Of a stretch of DNA of 37,385 nt, positions 16,312 to 24,010 are shown in pieces. Source of the DNA: Paracoccaceae bacterium (GTDB lineage: Bacteria > Pseudomonadota > Alphaproteobacteria > Rhodobacterales > Rhodobacteraceae); assembly GCA_021648025.1 (NCBI GenBank), contig JAKITO010000034.1, forward strand, positions 1 to 37,385, read 5' to 3'. A program made the position numbers and the translations under genes. Below the pieces are notes generated by a model. That model did no database searches, was not told where the DNA came from, and was given only the letters and a program-made list of their open reading frames with translations. The stretch's first letter is position 1, and each line of letters starts with the position of its first letter.

Positions 16312-16424
16312 AGCGTGTCTAATCCAACCAGATTCATATATTCACCCAGCCCGCCGAGGCAGTGTTTGCAAAGCAGAACGCGTTCGGCGGGCTGGGTGAA
16401 TTCAATTGGATTGGACACGCTCTA
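16309..16424. mobile_element. 116-bp MITE-like element with long terminal inverted repeats and TA at both ends
   Basis: The left arm starts TAGAGCGTGTCTAATCCAA and the right arm, read in reverse complement, starts TAGAGCGTGTCCAATCCAA. Both arms continue to a shared ATTCACCCAGCCCGCCGA, so almost the whole element folds into one hairpin with a short central loop (about 16358-16383). TA flanks both ends, as produced by IS630/Tc1-mariner-type transposition. No coding capacity. It occupies the stop codon of the XRE-cupin gene and ends four bases before the lysE start. A shorter relative is at 31976-32031. Confidence 0.8.
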
Positions 16425-16428
16425 AATC

Positions 16429-17052
16429 ATGACATTTGAAGCCTGGACCATATTCGCCCTGTTCTGGCTGGTGTTTGTCACAACGCCGGGGCCAAACGCG
16501 GTCAACTGCATCTCAAACGGCATGAACCTGGCGTTTCCCCGGGCAATGGTCGGCGTTCTGGCGATCCTGACTCAGGCGACGACGTTCCTGATCCTGTCAG
16601 CCCTGGGCATAACGGCCCTGATCGCCGCGTCGCCAGTCGCTTTCTCGATCGCCAAACTAACTGGCGCGGGCTTTCTGGTTTATCTGGGGGTACGTGGCTG
16701 GTTAACCGCGAAGACGCCCGTTCGGGCGGATGAGCGGCCCGCGCGGCACGTCTATTTTCACGCGCTGACCATCGCCACCATCAATCCCAAAAGCATCGCA
16801 GGTTATCTCGCCGCGTTCTCTCAGTTCGTGCAGCCCGATGTGGCGATCCGGGATCAAATGATGGTGATCATGCCCACCGCCCTGACCCTTACCTTGCTAA
16901 GCTACACGATGTTTACCGCTCTGGGTGCCCTGATGGGGCGCGCGGCATTGGGCGTCGTGTTCAACACCTGGGTGCGCCGCGTAATGGCCACCTGTTTCAT
17001 CATCTACGGCGTTCTTCTGGGCCTTAGCCCGACGCCGCAGCCAAGGGGATAA
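16429..17052 (+). CDS. LysE/RhtB family exporter
   Basis: Inner-membrane translocator of 207 residues with about six hydrophobic segments. LysE/RhtB proteins export amino acids or related small metabolites. The N-terminal helix carries the family GPNAVNCISNG signature, and the middle contains NPKSIAGYLAAFSQFV, matching the NPK motif. ATG 16429 lies five bases after the MITE. No good ribosome-binding site is visible because the element replaced the upstream sequence. The loop after the third hydrophobic segment (TAKTPVRADERP) is encoded by a 38-bp repeat that also occurs at 29580-29617. Substrate unknown. Confidence 0.88.
   Translation: MTFEAWTIFALFWLVFVTTPGPNAVNCISNGMNLAFPRAMVGVLAILTQATTFLILSALGITALIAASPVAFSIAKLTGAGFLVYLGVRGWLTAKTPVRADERPARHVYFHALTIATINPKSIAGYLAAFSQFVQPDVAIRDQMMVIMPTALTLTLLSYTMFTALGALMGRAALGVVFNTWVRRVMATCFIIYGVLLGLSPTPQPRG
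16703..16740. repeat. 38-bp repeat, copy A, inside the lysE coding sequence
   Basis: It starts TAACCGCGAAGACGCCCG and ends GGGCGGATGAGCGGCCC, with a perfect inner stem CGCCCG-TT-CGGGCG. About 33 positions match the copy at 29580-29617, with one single-base insertion, one single-base deletion and a few substitutions. Here it is translated in frame as part of a cytoplasmic or periplasmic loop. Confidence 0.65.
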
Positions 17053-17057
17053 TCATC

Positions 17058-17441
17058 ATGTTCAAAGGTTCTTGCCTGTGTGGTTCGGTCACTTTTCGGG
17101 TCACCGGAAATCTGACACCGCCCTCGGCCTGCCATTGTGGTCAGTGCCGCAAGCAATCCGGCCATTTCTGGTCCGCCACCAATGCCAATGACGCTGACTT
17201 TGAACTGATCACCAGTGACAGCCTGCGCTGGTTCAGCGCCTCTGACATCGCCAAACGCGGCTTTTGTTCCGATTGCGGATCGTTCCTGCTCTGGAAACGC
17301 ACCGGTTCAGAACGGATCTCCATTTCGATGGGTTCGTTCGACGACCCGACCCGCCAGACCCTGGCCCGCCACATCTTTGTCGCTGACAAGGGCGACTATT
17401 ATCAGATCACCGACAGTATTGCGCAACTGGAAACCTCGTAA
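17058..17441 (+). CDS. GFA family zinc protein (CENP-V/Gfa-like)
   Basis: Small Zn-binding protein of 127 residues in the glutathione-dependent formaldehyde-activating (Gfa/CENP-V) family. Zn ligands are visible: C6 and C8 in GSCLCGS, C25, C27 and C30 in ACHCGQC, and C70 and C73 in FCSDCGS. Gfa was named for joining formaldehyde to glutathione, but many members have unknown roles. AGGGGA lies eight bases before ATG 17058, and the start is five bases after lysE. Its place just upstream of two dehydrogenases whose relatives release formaldehyde-level one-carbon units fits a detoxification role, by inference only. Confidence 0.87.
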   Translation: MFKGSCLCGSVTFRVTGNLTPPSACHCGQCRKQSGHFWSATNANDADFELITSDSLRWFSASDIAKRGFCSDCGSFLLWKRTGSERISISMGSFDDPTRQTLARHIFVADKGDYYQITDSIAQLETS

Positions 17442-17518
17442 TGCTGACCACCCTGCTTGCCATGGACCCCTTGACCATCCTGACCTTCATCGGCGCGCCT
17501 GGCGATCAACTGACTTAG
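17441..17518 (+). CDS. Possible 25-residue leader/micropeptide
   Basis: A short frame starts with ATG 17441 sharing its A with the TAA stop of the Gfa-type gene (TAATG), and ends at TAG 17516-17518, nine bases before the dehydrogenase start. The predicted peptide is MLTTLLAMDPLTILTFIGAP followed by GDQLT: hydrophobic, with no Lys or Arg. The stop-start arrangement could allow re-initiation, and its end overlaps the ribosome-binding region of the next gene (AGGA at 17517-17520). No homologue is recognised; it may be fortuitous. Confidence 0.25.
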   Translation: MLTTLLAMDPLTILTFIGAPGDQLT

Positions 17519-17527
17519 GAACATACC

Positions 17528-19975
17528 ATGTCCAACTTTCCTTCCCATGCCCGTGTGGTGATCATCGGCGGCGGCGTTGTCGGTGCATCATGCCTGTACC
17601 ACCTTGCCCTTGCTGGCTGGGCCGATTGTGTCCTGCTGGAAAAGAACGAGCTGACGGCGGGCAGTACCTGGCATGCGGCGGGCAATGTGCCGACCTTTTC
17701 GACCGCATGGTCACTGATGCACATGCAGCGATATTCCACCGATCTTTATCGGGATTTGGGCAAAACGGTGGATTATCCGATGAATTACCACGTCACCGGG
17801 TCGATCCGTCTGGCGCATTCCGATCAGCGGATGTCGGAGTTTGCCCGCGCGCAAAGCATGGGCCGCTATCAGGGCATGGACATCGACATCCTTGGGCTGG
17901 ACGAAATCAAGGCGCGCTATCCGTTTATCGAGGTCCACGACCTGAAAGGCGCGCTTTATGATCCCAACGACGGCGACATTGACCCGGCGCAGTTAACCCA
18001 GGCGCTGGCCAAAGGCGCGCGTGACTTTGGCGCGCGGATCGAACGGTTTTGCCCGGCGACCGGCGTCAGCCGGGAAGGCGGTGAATGGGTGGTTCATACG
18101 GATAAGGGCAATATTCGCTGTGATTATGTGGTCAATGCTGCCGGGTATTACGCCAAGCGGGTTGGCGACTGGTTCAAGCCTTATGGCGGGCGTGACGTGC
18201 CTATGATGGTAATGAGCCATCAATACCTGTTGACGGACGAGATCCCGGAATTGGCCGACTGGACCCGCAAAAGTGGCGCCAAGCTGCCGCTTTTGCGCGA
18301 TGTCGACAGTTCGTATTATCTGCGGCAGGAAAAGAACGGGCTGAACCTTGGGCCGTATGAACGCAATTGTCAGGCCCATTGGGTGACGCCTGATGATGCC
18401 ATGCCCGAGGACTTTTCGTTTCAGTTGTACCCCGACGATCTTGACCGGCTGGAGTGGTATATCGAGGACGCCATGGCCCGGGTGCCGATGCTGGGCCGGG
18501 TTGGTGTCAACAAGGTGATCAACGGGCCAATCCCCTATACCCCCGACGGGTTGCCATTGATCGGCCCGATGCCGGGTGTGCCAAATGCGTTTGAGGCCTG
18601 CGTCTTTACCTTTGGCATCGCTCAGGCGGGTGGTGCGGGCAAGGTGCTGGCCGAATGGGTGACGACAGGCCAGACCGAGTGGGACATGTGGTCGTGCGAC
18701 CCGCGCCGGTTCACTGACTATGCCGATACGGATTATTGCGTGGCCAAGGGAGAGGAGGTCTATGGCTATGAATATGCCATGCATTTCCCACATCACGAAT
18801 GGCCAGCGGGACGCGACAAGAAACTGTCACCGGTACACGGTCGGATCAAAGCCCTAGGCGGCGTGATGGGGGCCTATGCCGGCTGGGAGCGGGCCAATTG
18901 GTTTGCCGCACCCGGTGACGATCTTAGCCACGAGGCGACGCAGACATGGGACCGGGCCGGGCCATGGTCGCCGCGCATCAGGCAGGAATGCGAAGCGGTG
19001 CGCGACGGGGTTGGCGTGCTGGACCTGCCGGGGTTCTCGCGGTTCGATATTTCGGGCACGGGGGCGGCGGAATGGCTGCGGGGGCAGATCACCGGTGCTT
19101 TGCCCAAAGTTGGCCGGATGAACCTGGCCTATTTCGCCAACCAAAAGGGCCGTATCCTGAGTGAGATGAGTGTGATCCGGCAAGATGAGGATCATTTCCT
19201 GTTGATCACCGCCGCCACGGCGCAATGGCATGACCGGGATTTGCTGTTGGCGACGATGCCCGAGGGGCTGACCTTCAGAGATCAGACAAGAGAGGTCTCG
19301 ACGTTGATCGTTAGCGGCCCCAAATCCCGTGATCTGTTTGCGGTGATTGCGCCTGAGGCCGACCTGACCCTGTCGTGGCTGTCGCATCAAAAGGCGGTTG
19401 TGGCCGGGCGACCCGCCTGGCTGGTCCGGGTCAGCTTTGCCGGAGAGTTGGGTTGGGAAATTCATGGCGCAAATGCCGATATTCCGGCGATCTATGAGGC
19501 GGTGCTGGCAAATGGCGCAAAACCGTTTGGCATGTACGCGCTCAATTCCCTGCGGATTGAAAAAGGGTATCGTGCGTGGAAAGGCGATCTTTCCACCGAT
19601 TACACCATGTTCGAAGGCGGGTTGGAGCGGTTTGTAAAGCTGGATAAACCGCAGGATTTCCCCGGCAAGGCAGCATTGGCCGATGAACGGCAACGCGGCT
19701 GCGCCAAGCGGTTTGTCACATTGGTTGTCGAGGCGGGCAACGCGGATGCGCCGTATATGTCAACGCTTTGGCATGACGCCGAGGTGGTGGGCGAGACAAC
19801 TTCGGGTGCGTGGGGATACCGGGTCAATGCCTCGGTCGCCCTGGCGATGATCCGCGTTGATCTGGCGGTTCCGGGGACAAAAGTTGAGGTCGAGATATTC
19901 GGAGAGCGATGCGCCGCCGTGGTGCAGGAAGACCGCCCCCTTTGGGATGCGGACAACACGAGGTTGAAATCATGA
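17528..19975 (+). CDS. FAD-dependent dimethylglycine/sarcosine dehydrogenase-like protein with GcvT domains (copy 1)
   Basis: Large two-module oxidoreductase of 815 residues. The N-terminal DAO-type module has VVIIGGGVVGASCLYHLA (about 10-27) and TWHAAG, whose His is the covalent FAD site in dimethylglycine dehydrogenase. A middle FAO_M-like part follows, then a C-terminal GcvT module (about 420-815) that in relatives binds tetrahydrofolate and captures the one-carbon unit. AGGA with seven-base spacing supports ATG 17528. It overlaps the DUF2867 gene by ATGA. The likely substrate is an N-methylated glycine or similar amine, but family members are diverse. It is a paralogue of the 20412 gene, with clear differences (NVPTFST versus LIGQLRA after the flavin motif). 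Confidence 0.85.
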   Translation: MSNFPSHARVVIIGGGVVGASCLYHLALAGWADCVLLEKNELTAGSTWHAAGNVPTFSTAWSLMHMQRYSTDLYRDLGKTVDYPMNYHVTGSIRLAHSDQRMSEFARAQSMGRYQGMDIDILGLDEIKARYPFIEVHDLKGALYDPNDGDIDPAQLTQALAKGARDFGARIERFCPATGVSREGGEWVVHTDKGNIRCDYVVNAAGYYAKRVGDWFKPYGGRDVPMMVMSHQYLLTDEIPELADWTRKSGAKLPLLRDVDSSYYLRQEKNGLNLGPYERNCQAHWVTPDDAMPEDFSFQLYPDDLDRLEWYIEDAMARVPMLGRVGVNKVINGPIPYTPDGLPLIGPMPGVPNAFEACVFTFGIAQAGGAGKVLAEWVTTGQTEWDMWSCDPRRFTDYADTDYCVAKGEEVYGYEYAMHFPHHEWPAGRDKKLSPVHGRIKALGGVMGAYAGWERANWFAAPGDDLSHEATQTWDRAGPWSPRIRQECEAVRDGVGVLDLPGFSRFDISGTGAAEWLRGQITGALPKVGRMNLAYFANQKGRILSEMSVIRQDEDHFLLITAATAQWHDRDLLLATMPEGLTFRDQTREVSTLIVSGPKSRDLFAVIAPEADLTLSWLSHQKAVVAGRPAWLVRVSFAGELGWEIHGANADIPAIYEAVLANGAKPFGMYALNSLRIEKGYRAWKGDLSTDYTMFEGGLERFVKLDKPQDFPGKAALADERQRGCAKRFVTLVVEAGNADAPYMSTLWHDAEVVGETTSGAWGYRVNASVALAMIRVDLAVPGTKVEVEIFGERCAAVVQEDRPLWDADNTRLKS

Positions 19976-20415
19976 AAGATACCGGCAGCACAGCCAGGAT
20001 GATCAGGCCAGACCGCCCTGCGGATTGGAGCGATGGCCACCAAGGCCCGGTGCGGCCTGATATTTCCACCGCCCGAGAGGCCTTTGAACAGGGGTTCCTC
20101 AACCTGCCCGGGTGGGTCGGGTTTGCCCTGAACCTGCGCAATCGTATCGTCGGGTTGTTTGGCCTGACAACCACAGGCCCGGACGGGCAGGAAATGATGC
20201 TGAACCTGCCGGTCATCGGCGAAACATCCGACCGCTATGAGGTCGGGCTGATCGACCGGCATCTTACCTTTACCATCACCACCGAGCTGACGGACCAGCG
20301 GCTGAAAATGACAACGTCGATCTGGTATAATCACTGGGTCGGGCGGGCGTATCTGGCATTGGTTCTGATTCCGCATAAAATCATCGTCAGGTTGGCCCTA
20401 AGAGGTGTGAAATGA
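19972..20415 (+). CDS. DUF2867-family protein between two GcvT-type dehydrogenases
   Basis: A 147-residue protein resembling DUF2867; function unknown. It contains the family pattern LPGWVGFALNLRNRIVGLFGL (two overlapping parts near residues 45-65) and ends with a hydrophobic LALVLIPHKIIVRLAL segment. Relatives have a START/SRPBCC-like fold, so ligand binding is conceivable. ATG 19972 forms an ATGA overlap with the upstream dehydrogenase, and its own stop overlaps the downstream dehydrogenase start by ATGA. The three genes are therefore one translationally coupled unit, which suggests a functional link such as substrate handling. Confidence 0.78.
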   Translation: MKDTGSTARMIRPDRPADWSDGHQGPVRPDISTAREAFEQGFLNLPGWVGFALNLRNRIVGLFGLTTTGPDGQEMMLNLPVIGETSDRYEVGLIDRHLTFTITTELTDQRLKMTTSIWYNHWVGRAYLALVLIPHKIIVRLALRGVK

Positions 20416-22853
20416 CCCCGCCGTCAAAGGCCCGCGTTGTCATCATCGGCGGCGGCATTATCGGCTGTTCGGTGGCATATCATCTGACCAGGCTGGGCTG
20501 GAAAGATGTGGTCCTGCTGGAACGCAAGGCCCTGACCAGTGGCACGACCTGGCACGCCGCCGGCTTGATCGGCCAGTTGCGGGCCAGTTCGACCATGACC
20601 CGGTTGGCCAAATATACCGCCGATCTTTACGGCGGGCTTGAGGCCGAAACCGGAATTGCCACCGGTCTGAAAGAAACCGGTTCGATCACCGTGGCCTTAA
20701 GCGACGCGCGGCGCGAGGAAATCCTGAGACAGGCGGCGATGGGGCGGGCGTTTGGGGTTGATGTCGAGGAAATATCGCCTCGCGAGGTTGCGCAGCGCTA
20801 TCCGCATCTGAACCTCGATGGTGTTCTGGCGGGCGTTTACATTGCCAAGGACGGTCAGGGAGATCCCGGTAACATAGCCCTGGCGATGGCCAAGGGCGCG
20901 CGTCAGCGCGGGGCGGTGATTGCCGAACAAACCAGGGTGACAGGCCTGCGCCGGGACGGGCGGCGGATCACCGGGGTAGACTATGAAACCAGCGATGGCC
21001 CCGGCCATATCGCTTGTGACGCGGTGGTCAACTGCGCCGGGATGTGGGGCCACGAGGTGGGGCTGATGGCGGGTGTGAATGTGCCGCTTCAGGCCTGCGA
21101 ACACTTTTATATCGTCACCGAGCCGATAACAGGATTGGGGCAATTGCCGGTGCTGCGGGTGCCGGACGAATGCGCCTATTACAAGGAAGACGCCGGCAAG
21201 ATCATGCTGGGCGCGTTTGAACCGGTGGCCAAGCCGTGGGGCATGAACGCCATCCCCGACAGCTTTGAATTTGATCAATTGCCCGAGGATTTTGACCACT
21301 TTGAACCGATACTGGAGATGGCGGTGAACCGGATGCCGATGCTGGGCGAGGCGGGGATCCATACGTTTTTCAATGGGCCGGAAAGCTTCACGCCCGACGA
21401 TACCTATCACCTTGGGCTGGCGCCCGAGATGGACAATGTCTGGGTTGCCGCCGGGTTCAATTCGATCGGCATTCAGTCGGCAGGGGGGGCGGGTATGGCG
21501 CTGGCGCAATGGATGGAAAGCGGCGAAAAGCCGTTTGATCTGGGCGATGTGGATATTTCGCGGATGATGCCGTTTCAGGGCAACAAGACCTATCTTGGCG
21601 CGCGGGTCACCGAGACCCTGGGCCTGTTGTATGCCGATCATTACCCGTTTCGGCAAAAGGCTTCGGCGCGCGGCGTGCGGCGGTCGCCGTTCCACCGGGA
21701 TCTGCGGGATCAGGGTGCAGTGTTTGGCGAGGCCGCCGGATGGGAGCGGGCCAATTGGTTTGCGCAAGGTGGGCAAACGCCCGCTTACGAATATTCATGG
21801 AAGCGCCAGAATTTCTTTGACAATGTGGCGACAGAACTGGCGGCGGTGCGGGGCAATGTCGGCATGTACGACATGTCATCGTTTGGCAAGTTACGAATTG
21901 AAGGGCCGGATGCCGAGGCGTTCCTGAACCATATTTGTGGCGCGGACATGTCGGTGCCGTCGGGCAAAATCGTCTATACCCAATTCCTTAACGCGCGCGG
22001 AGGGATCGAGGCGGATGTGACCGTTACCCGCCTGTCAGACACCGTGTTTCTGGTGGTGACCCCGTCAGGCACGTTGTTGGCGGATCAGACCTGGATGCGA
22101 CGCCACCAGGGCGACACCCGGGTTGTCATCACCGATGTCACGGCAGGCGAGGGCGTGCTGGCAATCATGGGGCCAAAGTCCCGCGAGTTGTTGCAGGCGG
22201 TTTCGCCGAATGACTTCTCAAACGCGGTCAACCCGTTTGGCACGGCGCAAGAGATCGACCTGGGGATGGGACGCGCGCGGGTTCACCGGGTGTCTTATGT
22301 CGGAGAGTTGGGATGGGAGGTATATGTCAGCGCCGATATGGCCGCCCATGCGTTTGAAACCATTTGGGCTGCGGGGCAGGGCATGGGCCTGAAACTTTGC
22401 GGCATGCACATGATGGACTGTGCCCGGATCGAAAAGGGGTTTCGCCATTTTGGCCATGACATCACTTGCGACGATCATGTGCTTGAGGCGGGGCTTGGGT
22501 TTGCCGTGAAAACCGCCAAACCGGCATTTATTGGCCGGGATGCAGTGCTTCGCAAACGCGACGAAGGGTTGCAAACGCGGATGGTGCAATTTCAGCTGAC
22601 TGATCCTGAGCCGCTGTTGTATCACAATGAACCGATCCTGAGGGATGGCAAGATTGTCGGTTATCTCAGTTCCGGCGCTTACGGGCATCACCTTGGGGCG
22701 GCGATTGGCATGGGGTATGTGGCGTGCATTGGCGAAAGCCGCGATGACATTCTTGCCTCGGGTTATGAAATTGACGTGGCCGGGGTGCGGGTTGCGGCAA
22801 TTGCCTCGTTGCGCCCGCTTTACGACCCAAGGGCGGAAAGGCCAAAAGCATAA
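20412..22853 (+). CDS. FAD-dependent dimethylglycine/sarcosine dehydrogenase-like protein with GcvT domains (copy 2)
   Basis: Second two-module enzyme, 813 residues. It has VVIIGGGIIGCSVAYHLTRL (about 10-29), the flavinylation-type TTWHAAGL motif, a DAO body, FAO_M-like middle and a GcvT module with YVGELGWEVYV and a C-terminal GYLSSGAYGHHLGAAIGMGYV segment. TTWHAAGLIGQLRASSTMTRL resembles bacterial and mitochondrial dimethylglycine/sarcosine dehydrogenases more closely than copy 1 does. In such enzymes N-methyl groups pass to tetrahydrofolate as 5,10-methylene-THF, or are released as formaldehyde. ATGA overlap with DUF2867. It ends two bases before the convergent LysR gene, with no room for a terminator. 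Confidence 0.87.
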   Translation: MTPPSKARVVIIGGGIIGCSVAYHLTRLGWKDVVLLERKALTSGTTWHAAGLIGQLRASSTMTRLAKYTADLYGGLEAETGIATGLKETGSITVALSDARREEILRQAAMGRAFGVDVEEISPREVAQRYPHLNLDGVLAGVYIAKDGQGDPGNIALAMAKGARQRGAVIAEQTRVTGLRRDGRRITGVDYETSDGPGHIACDAVVNCAGMWGHEVGLMAGVNVPLQACEHFYIVTEPITGLGQLPVLRVPDECAYYKEDAGKIMLGAFEPVAKPWGMNAIPDSFEFDQLPEDFDHFEPILEMAVNRMPMLGEAGIHTFFNGPESFTPDDTYHLGLAPEMDNVWVAAGFNSIGIQSAGGAGMALAQWMESGEKPFDLGDVDISRMMPFQGNKTYLGARVTETLGLLYADHYPFRQKASARGVRRSPFHRDLRDQGAVFGEAAGWERANWFAQGGQTPAYEYSWKRQNFFDNVATELAAVRGNVGMYDMSSFGKLRIEGPDAEAFLNHICGADMSVPSGKIVYTQFLNARGGIEADVTVTRLSDTVFLVVTPSGTLLADQTWMRRHQGDTRVVITDVTAGEGVLAIMGPKSRELLQAVSPNDFSNAVNPFGTAQEIDLGMGRARVHRVSYVGELGWEVYVSADMAAHAFETIWAAGQGMGLKLCGMHMMDCARIEKGFRHFGHDITCDDHVLEAGLGFAVKTAKPAFIGRDAVLRKRDEGLQTRMVQFQLTDPEPLLYHNEPILRDGKIVGYLSSGAYGHHLGAAIGMGYVACIGESRDDILASGYEIDVAGVRVAAIASLRPLYDPRAERPKA

Positions 22854-22855
22854 GG

Positions 22856-23716
22856 TCAAATCCTACGCGCGATATCCATGAACGCCCGGATCACCCGGAC
22901 ATCGCGGCGTTGCGACAGGCAGGCGATTGTTTCGCTCATCGAGATGTCGGTATCGCTTAACGCTACTTGAACCAGGCGCTTGTCCTGGCCAAACTCGGCC
23001 TGGCTGACAAAGCCAATTCCGGCCCCAGATGCAACCAGTTCGCGCACGGTTTCCCGGCCTTCGGCCTCGATTGCCGGGGTCAGGGTCAAGTTTTTCTTGC
23101 GCGCTTCGCTTTCAAGTTGCTGGCGGGTTTTTGACCCCGCTTCACGGAAGATCAAAGGCCAGTCGGCCAGTTCTTTCAGGCTAAGCGACCGGGTCCCTTC
23201 AGGAAGCAATCCACGGGCAGCAAAACCGGTGATTTCAGTCGCACCCAGCGCGATACTGTCCATGTCTCGCCCCGGTGACGTGATACCGACGACGGCGATT
23301 TCCGCGTCATAGCTGCGCAATGCTGCCAACACTTCTTCGGTGTTGCCGGTACGAAGCAACACCTTCACATCCGGGTAACGGGTCCGAAAACGGGTCAGGA
23401 TACCAGTCACATGATAGGCGCTGTCGGCAATGATGCGCAAAGTGCCCTGCACGGCGCTGCGTGTCTCGCTCAGGTATTCGCCGATCTGGGTTTCGCTGGC
23501 AAAATATTGCTTGGTCAGCTGATACAGCCCTTCGCCCTGCGGGGTCAGGGTGACCCGTTTGTGGGCACGGGTGAACAACAGGATGTCATGGTCTTGTTCA
23601 AGGCGCCGAACCTGTTCGGATATGGCTGGTTGGGTCAGATTCAATGCCTGGGCCGCACGAGAGAAACCACCCAGAGAGGCAACGTGATGAAAGGCTTTGA
23701 GCTGGCTGTGTCGCAT
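22856..23716 (-). CDS. LysR-family transcriptional regulator
   Basis: LysR-type regulator of 286 residues. The N-terminal winged helix-turn-helix (about 1-60) reads LKAFHHVASLGGFSRAAQAL followed by NLTQPAISEQVRRLEQ. A type-2 periplasmic-binding-like effector domain (about 90-286) follows. ATG 23716 gives the standard LysR N-terminus, but no purine-rich ribosome site is visible in the AT-rich stretch just upstream, so translation may be leaderless or weak. It converges on the second dehydrogenase and is divergent from the small unit at 23737. It could control either the dehydrogenase operon or the EamA permease; the effector is unknown. Confidence 0.9.
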   Translation of the reverse strand: MRHSQLKAFHHVASLGGFSRAAQALNLTQPAISEQVRRLEQDHDILLFTRAHKRVTLTPQGEGLYQLTKQYFASETQIGEYLSETRSAVQGTLRIIADSAYHVTGILTRFRTRYPDVKVLLRTGNTEEVLAALRSYDAEIAVVGITSPGRDMDSIALGATEITGFAARGLLPEGTRSLSLKELADWPLIFREAGSKTRQQLESEARKKNLTLTPAIEAEGRETVRELVASGAGIGFVSQAEFGQDKRLVQVALSDTDISMSETIACLSQRRDVRVIRAFMDIARRI

Positions 23717-23736
23717 GTATAAATAAACCCGATAGA

Positions 23737-23764
23737 TTGATTGGTTTTAACAATTTTGCATATA
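23737..23764 (+). promoter_or_regulatory. Candidate promoter in the LysR upstream region
   Basis: TTGATT at 23737-23742, 16-base spacer, CATATA at 23759-23764, in an AT-rich patch unlike its GC-rich surroundings. It points toward the small unit at 23789-23987. The LysR promoter should overlap the same region on the other strand. Confidence 0.4.
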
Positions 23765-23788
23765 CGTTGTCCTGCGGCAACAGGGGCC

Positions 23789-23943
23789 ATGCAGGTCCGA
23801 GAAATCACCCCCCGCGCGCGCTGGCCAAACCCCGCAAGATACAGGCGCAGCCCGGCGCGCATTATGTGAATGATTCGCTGATCGAACTGCCTGCGGTGAT
23901 CGAAGACATCAACGCCCGTCTGGCGCGTGGTGAAAACCCATAA
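23789..23943 (+). pseudogene. Small broken or overlapping reading frame (possible gene remnant or small transcript)
   Basis: ATG 23789 follows AGGGG closely and opens a 26-codon frame (MQVREITPRARW...) that ends at TGA 23867-23869. From about 23830 the +2 shifted frame instead reads as a convincing protein tail ending in PAVIEDINARLARGENP, with stop TAA at 23941-23943. That tail contains HYVNDSLIELP and looks coding by composition. The simplest reading is a short gene broken by a frameshift, or the 3' end of a lost gene. I do not recognise the family. A terminator-like hairpin follows at 23962, so the stretch is probably transcribed. Confidence 0.35.
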
Positions 23944-23961
23944 GTCACTGACCAACCCAGT

Positions 23962-23987
23962 CCCGGGCTTGACCCGGGGCGGTTTTT
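23962..23987 (+). terminator. Hairpin terminator after the small frame
   Basis: CCCGGG-CTTGA-CCCGGG (23962-23978) followed by GCGG and TTTTT (23983-23987). The CCCGGGCTTGACCCGGG core resembles a repeat seen in many alphaproteobacterial genomes, so it may have been recruited as a terminator. Confidence 0.6.
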
Positions 23988-24010
23988 GACAGAACCAATA
24001 ACAGGTTTAA

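Noticed and set aside
16429..17052. lysE as MITE-damaged pseudogene
   Set aside because: The full-length frame with the GPN and NPK motifs is intact; only its upstream sequence was changed.
20697..21776. 359-codon open frame on the minus strand
   Set aside because: It is antisense to the second dehydrogenase; its His/Arg/Pro-rich sequence has no domain features.
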